The notes beneath the pieces are model-generated. The model was not told the origin of the DNA. It saw only the letters and a list, made by a program, of their open reading frames with translations, and did not search any database. A stretch of 64,000 nt of DNA. Source: Streptomyces sp. BK340 (GTDB lineage: Bacteria; Actinomycetota; Actinomycetes; Streptomycetales; Streptomycetaceae). Shown here one piece after another: positions 51,120 to 59,926 of the stretch; the first letter of the stretch is position 1; each line of letters opens with the position of its first letter. The position numbers and the translations under genes were made by a program. Where the stretch lies: the NCBI RefSeq assembly GCF_007827595.1, contig NZ_VISR01000037.1:29858-93857 (forward strand), read 5' to 3'.

Positions 51120-52610
51120 TCAACCGCCCCGCCCCGCACGGGCCGTCGACCACGGACCCACGGGCCGGCCGGTGAAGTGCCCGTCGGCCGGGGTACCCGG
51201 GCGTCCGCGGAGATGGTGGCTTCCGGCGCACAGGAGGCGGACGACGGCGTCGAGCCCACCACCGGAGGCCGCCTCGAGGGTGACCTCACCACCGCCGGCA
51301 CGGGTGAGTCGCTGGACCAGCGGCAGGCCGAGGCCCGTGCCGTCGTGGTCGGCGTCAGCGGCCCGCCAGAACCGGTCGAAGGCTCTTTGCCGTTCGGTCT
51401 CGGTCATGCCGGGCCCCTGGTCGCGCACATGCAGTTCGGCCACGGGCGGCGTACGGCCGCCTTCCCTCGGGGCGGTCACAGCGGCCAGCGTGATCGCGGT
51501 TCCCGGTGGGGACACGCGCAGTGCGTTGGAGAGCAGGTTGTCGATGATCTGCTCCAGTGCTCCCGGGACCGCCCACACGCGAACGCCCGTGGCTCCGGGG
51601 ACGACGATGTCGACGTGCTGTTCGTCGGCGAAGGCTGCCCAGATGGCCGCCCGGTCGGCGACGACGGCGTCGAGATCGACCGCCTCCGGCCTGATGGCGG
51701 AGTTCTCCAGCCTGGCGAGCGCGAGCAGCCCCTGCACCATCCGACTGAGCCGTTCCATCTCACCCAGCGCTTTGTCGAGGCTGTCCTGGGCGCAGGGGGC
51801 GAGGTGCGGCTCGAAATTCTCCAGGCGCAGGCGTAGTGAGGTCAGGGGGGTCTTCAGCTGGTGCGACACCTCGGAGGCGAACGCCTCCTGTGCTTGGAGC
51901 AGATGCTGAAGCCGGGTCGCGGTCCTCGTGAACGACGCGGCCAGCCGGCGCAGTTCCGGCGGCCCGTGATCGGTGGCCGGCGGATCGGTGATCCGGCCTT
52001 CGGCGAGTTGTGCGGTGGCGCGTTCCAGGGCCCGGACGGGGCGGGTGATGGAGCGGGCGAGCACGAAGCCGATCAGGGCGACGGCGGCCAGCACGCCCAG
52101 ACCGACGACGGCGAGAGCCAGCCAGGTGGCATGGACCCTCGCCCTGAGCGGTGCCAGGACATACACGGTCCGCACCACACAGGGGACCGTGGCGCCGGAG
52201 CCACCCGGTACGGCGACGAAGAGGACTTCGCCACCGGCGGACGGGTCGCTCCGGATGCCGACGGCGGGCCGGTCGCGCAGTGCGGCGGCGATGTCCGGCT
52301 CGGCGGACAGGTCCGTGCCGACCGGAGCGAGGGCGGCGGTGTCGGTGAGGACAACGCCCTTCCGGCCGGCGACGAGCACGCGGCTGCCGGTGCGCCGCCC
52401 GTACGCGCGAGCCAGTTCGGGCAGGTCGGCCGTCAGTCCGTGCTCCATCTTGTCCTCGCAGACCTCGGCCAGCGTCATCGCCCCCTGCTGGGCCGCGTGG
52501 GAGAAGCGGGACAGCTCGCTGCGGGCGTAGAAGACGCCGAACGGCACTTCGAGCGCGAGCAGGACGAGAAGTATGAGGCTCAGATGGCTGAACAGGAGGC
52601 GACGCGTCAC
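51120..52610 (-). CDS. Sensor histidine kinase
   Basis: A 496-residue two-TM kinase: helix 1 at about 6-28, an outside sensor domain of about 135 residues with two Cys (EVCEDKME, VPCVVRTVY) and RKGVVLTDTAALAPVG, helix 2 at about 168-190, HAMP, the H box EVSHQLKTPLTSLRLRLENF, N box IIDNLLSNALRVSP, and the G boxes DQGPGM and GTGLGLPLVQRL. GTG 52610 overlaps the regulator stop and follows GGAGGG. With its regulator it is divergent from the siderophore operon and may control it (inference). Confidence 0.94.
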   Translation of the reverse strand: MTRRLLFSHLSLILLVLLALEVPFGVFYARSELSRFSHAAQQGAMTLAEVCEDKMEHGLTADLPELARAYGRRTGSRVLVAGRKGVVLTDTAALAPVGTDLSAEPDIAAALRDRPAVGIRSDPSAGGEVLFVAVPGGSGATVPCVVRTVYVLAPLRARVHATWLALAVVGLGVLAAVALIGFVLARSITRPVRALERATAQLAEGRITDPPATDHGPPELRRLAASFTRTATRLQHLLQAQEAFASEVSHQLKTPLTSLRLRLENFEPHLAPCAQDSLDKALGEMERLSRMVQGLLALARLENSAIRPEAVDLDAVVADRAAIWAAFADEQHVDIVVPGATGVRVWAVPGALEQIIDNLLSNALRVSPPGTAITLAAVTAPREGGRTPPVAELHVRDQGPGMTETERQRAFDRFWRAADADHDGTGLGLPLVQRLTRAGGGEVTLEAASGGGLDAVVRLLCAGSHHLRGRPGTPADGHFTGRPVGPWSTARAGRGG

Positions 52611-53368
52611 GTGGGCCCTCCGCCGTGCACCGGCCTCGCGGCGGACGCGGCGTCGGCGTGCGCCGGCGGGACCAGACGGAAGCCGATTCCGCGGATGTTC
52701 TCGATCCAGGAGGAGTCACCGAGCTTGCGGCGCAGAGCGGCGATGTGGACGTCCAGGGTCTTGGTGGGGCCGAAGTAGTGCGGTTCCCATGCCGTGTCCA
52801 GGATCTGTCTGCGGGAGCAGACGGCTCCGGGGTCTTCGGCGAGGCAGACGAGCAGGTCGAACTCTTTGGGCGCGAGGGCGATCAGCGAGCCGTGCAGATG
52901 TACCTGCCGGGTGCGGCGGTCGATGGTCAGCGGGCCGATCCGCTGGACCTCGGGCGTCCCGGGCTGCCGCGGGGCGTGGGAAAGGTCCGGCTCCGCACGG
53001 CGCGTGTCCAGCACCGCGGGGCGGGTGCGGCGGGTGACGGCGCGGATCCGGGCGACGAGCTCCCGCACCCCGAACGGCTTGGAGACGTAGTCGTCCGCGC
53101 CCAGCTCCAGACCGAGCACCCGGTCCACCTCGTCGTCCCTGGCCGTGATCATGATGATCGGCACCGACGAGCGGGACCGGAGCGCACGGCAGACGTCGAT
53201 GCCGTCCATGTCGGGCAGCCCCAGGTCCAGCAGCACCATCGCCGCCTCCGGCGCCGCGAGGCCGTCGGCACCCTTTCTGGCGTGTTCCACGGTGAACCCG
53301 AAACGGCGCAGTCCCTCCACCAGCGGCCCGGCCACCCGGTCGTCGTCCTCGATCAGCAAGACACGCAT
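52607..53368 (-). CDS. OmpR-family response regulator
   Basis: A 253-residue regulator. The receiver has LLIEDDDRVAGPL, the phospho-Asp in MVLLDLGLPDMDG and DDYVSKPFGVREL. The winged helix contains LIALAPKEFDLLVCL and PHYFGPTKTLDVHIAALR. Residues about 115-150 form a long linker (RRTRPAVLDTRRAEPDLS). ATG 53368 is chosen because it gives the normal MRVLLIEDD start; the frame is open to 53506. It is translationally coupled to the kinase and has its promoter in the gap shared with the siderophore genes. Confidence 0.94.
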   Translation of the reverse strand: MRVLLIEDDDRVAGPLVEGLRRFGFTVEHARKGADGLAAPEAAMVLLDLGLPDMDGIDVCRALRSRSSVPIIMITARDDEVDRVLGLELGADDYVSKPFGVRELVARIRAVTRRTRPAVLDTRRAEPDLSHAPRQPGTPEVQRIGPLTIDRRTRQVHLHGSLIALAPKEFDLLVCLAEDPGAVCSRRQILDTAWEPHYFGPTKTLDVHIAALRRKLGDSSWIENIRGIGFRLVPPAHADAASAARPVHGGGPT

Positions 53369-53777
53369 GCCGAAAGGCTCACAGACTCCGGTCGGAGTGC
53401 GCGGCGCAAACGCCGGAACCTCCCCCGAGCCGGTGATCCTTTCGCCACTCGTACGACGTAATTGCCGGACGCGGCGTGATGACGGCATCCAGCACTTGTC
53501 CAGCAAAGAGTCAGGAAATGGTTAAGACCTCGAACACAGGGTGAATTCACCGGTTCTCCGGGGCCGACGCAACCCCGGAACACAGTCGAAAACTGATCCA
53601 GGGTCAGTCCGAACGGTCGGGGCGACCGCAGTGGAATCGGCTCGGGAAATCCGGAGTGACGCGATTGTCCGACGAAATTCGAGACGCCCCCTGTCTCTGC
53701 TCTGGAAATCCGCTTGATCGTGCTCCCGTAGCGTTTTCCGGGCTGACACCGTCCCCCCACGCACCCGGGAACAGCCC
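53369..53777. promoter_or_regulatory. Divergent control region of TCS and siderophore genes
   Basis: A 409-base gap. It holds a perfect 12-bp palindrome GGTGAATTCACC at 53540-53551 and, next to it, an inverted repeat TCCGGGG (53557-53563) / CCCCGGA (53573-53579). A TAGCGT at 53729-53734 could be a -10 element of the siderophore operon. I looked for the 19-bp iron box of DmdR/IdeR (TTAGGTTAGGCTAACCTAA) and saw none. No ORF here looks real. Confidence 0.5.
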
Positions 53778-55352
53778 ATGCCCATGGACGAACTGAGCCG
53801 CACACGACCGGATCTGGTGGAGCCCTTCACGACCGCCCTCCCGGGAGCACGCGCCACCGTGCTCGCCCGGCTGTGGGGAGCCCTCGCACGAGAACCCGTG
53901 CCCGGTGTGACCGGACACCGCCGTGAATCCGGCACCCTGGTGGTCGGACTGCGAGGAGGCGGCTCACTCTCGGCCGCCGAGTCCTGTGCCCGCCCGTTCG
54001 CCGAGGTGCCCGACGACTTCACCGTGTCCGGGCCGCAGGGGCCGGTCACCGGGCCGGCCCAGCTCCTCGCCCAGCTCGGCCTGCGTACCCCCGCGGCGGT
54101 GCGCCTCGCGACCGAACTCGACAACAGCGTGGTCAACCTTGCTCTGGCCAGGGCCGCGAACACGGTCCGGGCCGCCCCCCTGAACGACTCGGCGGACGCC
54201 GAGCAGGCGGTGGTCGACGGGCATCCCCAGCATCCCTGCTGCCGGACGCGTACCGGCATGTCGATCGCCGAGGTGCTCGCCTACGCTCCCGAGCACCACC
54301 CCATCGTCCAGCTGGCGCTGCTCCGTGTCCCGGCCGATCGCTGGCAGGGGGCCGGTGTCTGGCCACGGCACCTGCGCGACGGCGACACGATCCTGCTCCC
54401 GCTGCATCCCTGGCAGCGGGAGCACGTGCTGTCGCACCGCTCCGACCTGGTCGTCATGGAGGAGACGATCCCGGCCCGACCGTTGCTGTCGTTGCGCACC
54501 CTGGCACCGCTGGGCGTCCTGCCGGGCTGCCACATCAAGACGGCGCTCGACGTGCAGGTCACGAATTACCGGCGCACCATCTCCCCGCCCGAGGTCGCCG
54601 ACGGGCCCCCGCTGTCCGACCTGGTCTCGGCCGTCATCGACAAGGCGGGGTACGGCAGCAGCCTTCGTGTCCTGCGTGAACTGGGCGGCGGCGCGGTGTG
54701 CGTGGACGGACAGCCCTCGGCGAGCCTCGCGGCGATGATCCGGGAGTCGACCGAGTGCCACCTCGACGCCGGGGAGATCGCGGTTCCGCTCACCGCCGTC
54801 CACGCGACAGGAGCCACCGTGCTGTCGGGAGACCCGGTGCGCTGGCTGACGGACCTCGCCGAGCTCGTCCTGCCGCCCGCGCTCACCCTGCTGTCCATGG
54901 GGGTGGCCCTGGAAGCGCACGGCCAGAACACCCTGGTCGTGCTGCGCGAAGGGCGGCCGGTGCGGGTGCTCTACCGGGATCTGGACGGCGTGCGAGTCAG
55001 CCCCCGCCGCCTGGCCCGGTGCGGCTTCGCGCTGCCGCCGCTGCTCGGCACCCGTGCGGGCGACGACGCGGACGCGCTGCGCACCAAGCTGTTCGGCGCT
55101 CTGATCAGCGGGGTCTTCAGCGAGCTGGTCGACGTTCTCACGCGGACCCGGGCGGCCGACCCCCGGGCGTCGTGGGGCGCGGTGGCCGAGGTCGGCCGCC
55201 GGGTGTACGCCGGCCTGCCGGACCACGAGGACGCGGCGGCGTTCTTCGGCGACACGATGCCGCTGAAGGCGACCGTCGCCATGCGTCTGGCCGAGGACCC
55301 GGGCAGGGCGCAGTGGACGTCCGTGCCCAACCCCCTGGCGCTGTGCCGATGA
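53778..55352 (+). CDS. IucA/IucC-family siderophore synthetase (1)
   Basis: A 524-residue NRPS-independent siderophore synthetase that joins a carboxylate (often citrate) to an amine or alcohol using ATP. Family marks: HPQHPCCRTRTGM near 153-165, LPLHPWQREHVL, the ATP/substrate block CHIKTALDVQVTNYRRTI, the HGQN motif in ALEAHGQNTLVVL and YRDLDGVRVS. It lacks a methylated or ferric reductase domain (no C-terminal 2Fe-2S Cys set). ATG 53778 follows GGGAAC; ATG 53784 is possible. It is first of four closely packed genes. Confidence 0.93.
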   Translation: MPMDELSRTRPDLVEPFTTALPGARATVLARLWGALAREPVPGVTGHRRESGTLVVGLRGGGSLSAAESCARPFAEVPDDFTVSGPQGPVTGPAQLLAQLGLRTPAAVRLATELDNSVVNLALARAANTVRAAPLNDSADAEQAVVDGHPQHPCCRTRTGMSIAEVLAYAPEHHPIVQLALLRVPADRWQGAGVWPRHLRDGDTILLPLHPWQREHVLSHRSDLVVMEETIPARPLLSLRTLAPLGVLPGCHIKTALDVQVTNYRRTISPPEVADGPPLSDLVSAVIDKAGYGSSLRVLRELGGGAVCVDGQPSASLAAMIRESTECHLDAGEIAVPLTAVHATGATVLSGDPVRWLTDLAELVLPPALTLLSMGVALEAHGQNTLVVLREGRPVRVLYRDLDGVRVSPRRLARCGFALPPLLGTRAGDDADALRTKLFGALISGVFSELVDVLTRTRAADPRASWGAVAEVGRRVYAGLPDHEDAAAFFGDTMPLKATVAMRLAEDPGRAQWTSVPNPLALCR

Positions 55353-55389
55353 GATCCGCCACCGACCGCCGTCCCCCTGGAGCGACCGT

Positions 55390-57102
55390 ATGACCACCGG
55401 CACTGCCCCCGACCACAGGACCGCCGCCACCGTCGTCACGGAACCGGCCGCCGAACCGATGCGGACGGCCGATGCCGTCACCGCCCACACGCTGCTCAAC
55501 TGCCTGATCCGCGAGGTGTCCGCCCCCGAGCATCAGGTGACCGTCGACGACGGCCACCTCCTGCTGCGGCTGCCCCGTCGGGGCCTCCTGCTGCGCGCCC
55601 GGCTGCGCCGCGTCTCCCTGATCGGAGCCCATCGCTTCCAGGGCACGGTGCAGCGGCTCGACGGGGACGCCTGGGTGACCGTCGGCTGGCGGGAGCTGGC
55701 CGGTCACATCCGGGACGAACTGGAGCTGCGTACGGGTGTCGTCAACGAGGAGTTCCTGGCCCAGGTGGCCGACAGCCGCGAGACGATCCGCACCGCGCTG
55801 GAGGAGCGGGCCGACGTCGCACCGCACGCGGACCCGTACGTTGCGTCCGAGCAGTCCCTGGTGTTCGGCCATCGCTTCCACCCCACTCCGAAGGCCCGCA
55901 CCGGCGACCCGGTGGACTGGCTGGCGTACGGCCCCGAGACCGGCGCGCGCTTCCGGCTGCGCCACCTGGCCGTCCGGCACCGCCTCGTGCGTGAGGAGGG
56001 CGAGCTGCACGACATGGACGCGCTGTGTCCGGCGCCCGAGCCGGGCTTCGCGGTGCTGCCGGTGCACCCCTGGCAGTACCGGCTGCTGGAAGGACACGAC
56101 CGGCTGCGCGAGGCTGTGGCCCGCGGCGATGTCGTCGACACCGGGGTGAGCGGACCGGAGCTGGTGCCGACCGCGTCGGTGCGCACGCTCTACCACCCCG
56201 ACACCGACACCTTCCTGAAGTTCAGCCTGAACGTCCGCCTCACCAACTGCGTCCGCAGACACGCCGGTTACGAACTGACCGGCGGCGTCGCCCTCAACCG
56301 GCTGCTCCAGCCCCTCTTCGCCGGGCTGACCGCCCGCTTCCCGGGATGCGCGCTGCTGGCCGAGCCCGGCTACCGCACACTCGACGCGCGGGGCGACACC
56401 GCCCTCCTGGAGGGTCTCGGCGTCGTCGTCCGCTCCGGGCTGCGCCACCACCTGCGTCCCGGGGTGACACCCCTGCTCGCCGCCGCGGTGGCGGACGAGT
56501 ACCCCACGAGCACAGCCCATGTCTCCCACCTCCTCGCCCGCGGCGACGGGGACGTCCTGGCCTGGTGGGACGCGTACCTGCGGCTGCTGCTGCCACCGGT
56601 GCTGGCCGCCTACTTCGAGCACGGCGTCGTACTGGAGCCCCATCTGCAGAACGTCGTCGTCGGTGTGCACGCGGACGGCACCCCGGCACAGATGCTCTTC
56701 CGCGACCTGGAAGGCACCAAGCTGCTGCCGGGGCATCACCAGAGCACCCTCCGCGACCTGCCCGAAGACGTCCGGGGCCCCCTCACCTACGACGCCGAAC
56801 ACGGGTGGAACCGGGTCGCGTACTGCCTCCTGGTCAACCACGCCGCCGAACTGCTCGGCGCCCTGGCCGACCTCGACCCGCGGCTGGAACCGGCCCTCTG
56901 GGGCCTGGTCACCGACCACCTCGACGCCTACGCCCGCACGGCCGCCGAACCGCCGCGTCTGCGCGCCCTGCTGTCCGGAGTACCGCTGCCCGCGAAGGCC
57001 AACCTCCTGCTGCGCTGGGCCCGCAAGGCAGACCGGCACGCCACCTACGTCCCTGTGACCAGCCCGCTCGGCGCGGACTTCCCCCGGGAGGTGGTCCGGT
57101 GA
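55390..57102 (+). CDS. IucA/IucC-family siderophore synthetase (2)
   Basis: A 570-residue second synthetase. Marks: HPTPKARTGDP near 177-187, LPVHPWQYRLLEGH, KFSLNVRLTNCVRRHAGYEL, EPHLQNVVVGVHADG and FRDLEGTKLL. Two different NIS enzymes imply a product with two amide or ester bonds, as in staphyloferrin or vibrioferrin. ATG 55390 is seven bases after GGAG, 37 bases after the first synthetase; the next gene overlaps its stop. Confidence 0.93.
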   Translation: MTTGTAPDHRTAATVVTEPAAEPMRTADAVTAHTLLNCLIREVSAPEHQVTVDDGHLLLRLPRRGLLLRARLRRVSLIGAHRFQGTVQRLDGDAWVTVGWRELAGHIRDELELRTGVVNEEFLAQVADSRETIRTALEERADVAPHADPYVASEQSLVFGHRFHPTPKARTGDPVDWLAYGPETGARFRLRHLAVRHRLVREEGELHDMDALCPAPEPGFAVLPVHPWQYRLLEGHDRLREAVARGDVVDTGVSGPELVPTASVRTLYHPDTDTFLKFSLNVRLTNCVRRHAGYELTGGVALNRLLQPLFAGLTARFPGCALLAEPGYRTLDARGDTALLEGLGVVVRSGLRHHLRPGVTPLLAAAVADEYPTSTAHVSHLLARGDGDVLAWWDAYLRLLLPPVLAAYFEHGVVLEPHLQNVVVGVHADGTPAQMLFRDLEGTKLLPGHHQSTLRDLPEDVRGPLTYDAEHGWNRVAYCLLVNHAAELLGALADLDPRLEPALWGLVTDHLDAYARTAAEPPRLRALLSGVPLPAKANLLLRWARKADRHATYVPVTSPLGADFPREVVR

Positions 57103-58310
57103 GGTCCGCAGTGCTCGACCGGGTCGCCCGGATCCGTGACGACGACCTGCCCGCGTACGTCCACGACCTGGCCGACCTGCGCCGGCACGTCCACGCGATC
57201 CGGGCCGTACTGCCGGAGCGCGTCGAGCTGCTGTACGCGGCCAAGGCCAACTCCGATCCCCTGATCCTGCGGACACTGGCCGGGTACGTCGACGGGTTCG
57301 AGGTGGCCTCCGGCGGTGAACTGAGCCACGTCCGCGGGCTCGTCCCCGACGCGCCGATCGCCTTCGGAGGCCCCGGCAAGACACAGGCGGAGCTGGCCCG
57401 GGCACTGGACTGCGCAGTGGAGCGCCTGCACATCGAGAGCGAACACGAACTGCGCCTCGTCACCACCCTGCTGGGCGAGCGGACCGTGGACGCCCTGCTG
57501 CGCGTCAACCTGCCCGTCGACGTCGGGCGGGCCGCACTCGCGATGGGCGGGCACCCCAGCCCCTTCGGCATGGATCCCGCACAGCTGGACCGCTGTCTGG
57601 AGGTCATCGACTGCGACCCGCGCGTCCGACTGCGCGGCCTCCACCTCCACCTGGCCAGCGGTCTGCGGGCCACGGCCCAACTGGCCCTGATCGACGAGGT
57701 ACTGGCCTGGGCCGAGGGCTGGGCGCGCCGGCGCGGAACCGACCTGGCCGAGGTCAACGTCGGAGGCGGGATGGGTGTCGACTACGACCATCCGGCACGG
57801 AGGTTCGACTGGCCGGCCTTCGGTGCCGGACTGCGCCGGCTCCTGTCCCGCCACCCTCGTCTCACCCTGCGGATCGAGCCCGGCCGCTCGGTCACCGCCT
57901 ACTGCGGCTGGTACGTCACCCAGGTCCTGGACGTCAAGTTCAGCCGTGGGCAGGCGTTCGCCGTGCTGCGCGGAGGCACCCACCATCTGCGCACCCCGGC
58001 CGCGAAACAGCACGACCAGCCCTTCGAGGTGATCCCCGACGACGCCTGGCCACGGCACTGGGAGCGACCGGAGGCCCGTGACGAGCCGGTGACGCTGGTC
58101 GGACAGCTGTGCACGCCCAAGGACGTCCTGGCCCGCCGGGTCAGGGTCGAACGGCTGCGCGTCGGCGACCGGGTCGCCTTCGCGATGGCCGGCGCCTACG
58201 CCTGGAACATCTCCCACCACGCGTTCCTCATGCACCCCCACCCGACCTTCCATCACGTCGACGACGCGGAGGTGCCGGTCACCGGCACCCATGCCCGTCA
58301 GCGGTCATGA
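57099..58310 (+). CDS. PLP-dependent decarboxylase (SbnH/PvsE type)
   Basis: A 403-residue fold-III enzyme of the diaminopimelate/ornithine decarboxylase family. The PLP Lys is in LLYAAKANSDPLILRTL (about 47), then HLHLASGLRA, GGGMGVDY (phosphate binding), EPGRSVTAYCGWYVT and the active-site Cys in GQLCTPKDVL. In staphyloferrin B and vibrioferrin clusters a homologue decarboxylates an amino-acid-citrate intermediate, and this gene's place between two NIS genes and the exporter suggests the same. GTG 57099 overlaps the upstream stop (GTGA). Confidence 0.92.
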   Translation: MRSAVLDRVARIRDDDLPAYVHDLADLRRHVHAIRAVLPERVELLYAAKANSDPLILRTLAGYVDGFEVASGGELSHVRGLVPDAPIAFGGPGKTQAELARALDCAVERLHIESEHELRLVTTLLGERTVDALLRVNLPVDVGRAALAMGGHPSPFGMDPAQLDRCLEVIDCDPRVRLRGLHLHLASGLRATAQLALIDEVLAWAEGWARRRGTDLAEVNVGGGMGVDYDHPARRFDWPAFGAGLRRLLSRHPRLTLRIEPGRSVTAYCGWYVTQVLDVKFSRGQAFAVLRGGTHHLRTPAAKQHDQPFEVIPDDAWPRHWERPEARDEPVTLVGQLCTPKDVLARRVRVERLRVGDRVAFAMAGAYAWNISHHAFLMHPHPTFHHVDDAEVPVTGTHARQRS

Positions 58311-59611
58311 GCGCGGGCCTCCCCATGCCCATGACGGCCGTGCTCACCCTCCGGAACTTCCGTCGCTACCTGCTCGGACAGCTGGCCTCCAACATCGGCA
58401 CGTGGATGCAGCGGGCCGCCCAGGACCTGCTCGTCCTGCACCTCACGGGCAACAGCGGCCGTGCGGTCGGCATCGTGACCGCACTGCAGTTCCTTCCCCA
58501 GACCCTGTTCGGCCTGACCGGTGGCGTCCTGGCCGACCGGTACCCCAAGCGGCGGCTTCTGCTCCTCACCCAGACGGCCATGGGCGTGCAGTCGCTCCTG
58601 CTCGGGCTGCTGACCGTCACCGGGGCGGTGAACCTGCCGTCCGTCTACGCGCTGGCCTTCGCCCTGGGCACCGCCACCGCAGTGGACAGTCCCGCCCGAA
58701 ACGCGTACATCTCCGAACTGGTCCCCAAGGAGCGCCTGGTCACGGCGGTCAGCCTGAACTCCGCCCAGTTCAACGTGGCCCGCATCCTCGGTCCCGCCCT
58801 GGCGGGCCTGGCCGTCGCCGCCTTCGGCACCGGCCCGGTGTTCCTGGTGAACGCCGCCTCGTACCTGGCCGTCCTGTACGGCCTGATCACCATCCGCACG
58901 GACGGGCCGGGCGGTCACGGCCGTACCCGGCCCGGCCCCACCCGGCTGCGCGACGCGTTCCGCGGCATCACGTCCACCCCGGAACTGCTGCTGCCGATGA
59001 GCGTCATCGCCTTCGTCGGCACCTTCGGCCTCAACTTCCAGGTCACCATCTCGCTCGTGGCCGTCACGGTCTTCCACACGGGAGCCGCCGGCTTCGGCTG
59101 CCTGTCCGCCGCCTACGCCCTGGGCAGCCTCACCGGCGCGGTCCGCGGGGCGAGCCGCGGGAAGCCTCCCGGCATCCGACGCCTGATCACCACCACGGTC
59201 GTCTTCGGGGCACTGGAAGCGACGCTGGGCCTGACACCCGGCTACGGCGCGTTCATGGCCCTGCTGATCCCCACCGGTTTCGCCGCGGTGACCGTGACCA
59301 CCACAGCCAACGCGCTCACCCAGCTCCACGCGGGCCCGGACGTGCGGGGCCGCGTCATGTCCGTCTACTTCCTGGTCCTCCTCGGCGGCACCCCCGTGGG
59401 CGCCCCGCTGGTGGGCCTGCTGGCGGACGCCTTCGGTGCCCGTTCCACGCTGGTCCTGGGCGGCGTCGTCTCGGCGGCCTCCGCACTCGCGCTCTCCGCC
59501 CTGACCGCAGGCCTGACCCAGCGGCGCGCCCGGATCACGAGGGCCGCCTCCGTGGCCGGCTCGCCCCGCACGCCGGTCCGGCCGGCCCGGGACCGGTCGG
59601 CCGGCCTCTGA
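58307..59611 (+). CDS. MFS siderophore exporter
   Basis: A 434-residue major-facilitator protein with about 12 helices of the EntS/SfaA-like drug:H+ type. Motif A-like GVLADRYPKRRLLLL in loop 2-3, TWMQRAAQDLLVLHLTGNSG near the N-terminus, and VDSPARNAYISELVPKERLVTAV, typical of this exporter subfamily. ATGA overlap with the decarboxylase. It ends with a disordered Arg/Pro tail. No iron-uptake (SIP, ABC or binding-protein) gene is in the window, so uptake of the ferric complex must be encoded elsewhere. A strong terminator follows. Confidence 0.93.
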   Translation: MSAGLPMPMTAVLTLRNFRRYLLGQLASNIGTWMQRAAQDLLVLHLTGNSGRAVGIVTALQFLPQTLFGLTGGVLADRYPKRRLLLLTQTAMGVQSLLLGLLTVTGAVNLPSVYALAFALGTATAVDSPARNAYISELVPKERLVTAVSLNSAQFNVARILGPALAGLAVAAFGTGPVFLVNAASYLAVLYGLITIRTDGPGGHGRTRPGPTRLRDAFRGITSTPELLLPMSVIAFVGTFGLNFQVTISLVAVTVFHTGAAGFGCLSAAYALGSLTGAVRGASRGKPPGIRRLITTTVVFGALEATLGLTPGYGAFMALLIPTGFAAVTVTTTANALTQLHAGPDVRGRVMSVYFLVLLGGTPVGAPLVGLLADAFGARSTLVLGGVVSAASALALSALTAGLTQRRARITRAASVAGSPRTPVRPARDRSAGL

Positions 59612-59618
59612 CACACAG

Positions 59619-59653
59619 CGGAAGGGGAGGCCGGACGCCGGCCTCCCCTTCCG
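59619..59653 (+). terminator. Terminator of the siderophore operon, 16-bp stem
   Basis: Perfect arms CGGAAGGGGAGGCCGG (59619-59634) and CCGGCCTCCCCTTCCG (59638-59653) with a 3-base loop, eight bases after the MFS stop. The strongest hairpin in the window. Confidence 0.92.
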
Positions 59654-59742
59654 TGGCATGTGGATGACTCCTTGTGGCGTCGGCGGATGCGTTGTCCAAC
59701 GCCCGTCAGATCACCAGGCATTCGCAAAGCAGAGGTAAACGA

Positions 59743-59883
59743 ATGGTCGAGCGGGCGTATCCGGAACATGACACAAGAAGACCCGAGAAGGCCGCCGTAC
59801 CACGCGACTTGACCGCTTTCAAGATCGTTGGAATCGCCCGCGGGGGTGAGTCTTTAATGGTTGCGCAATCCGGGAACTATTAG
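59743..59883 (+). CDS. Possible 46-residue protein with a TTA codon
   Basis: An ORF from ATG 59743, seven bases after AGAGG, reading MVERAYPEHDTRRPEKAAVP and ending FKIVGIARGGESLMVAQSGNY. It contains the rare TTA codon (in ESLMV), so if real it depends on the bldA tRNA. Length and composition are plausible but there is no family I recognise. It lies in the 315-base gap 59612-59926, which otherwise holds the terminator and, at 59859-59871, a TTGCGCAA palindrome. Confidence 0.3.
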   Translation: MVERAYPEHDTRRPEKAAVPRDLTAFKIVGIARGGESLMVAQSGNY

Positions 59884-59926
59884 ACTCGCCAGTCCTCGCC
59901 CGTAGTTCAGCTTCACCGGGGGACAC

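Noticed and set aside
53369..53777. DmdR/IdeR iron box before the siderophore operon
   Set aside because: Looked for TTAGGTTAGGCTAACCTAA-like sequence on both strands and found no acceptable match by eye.
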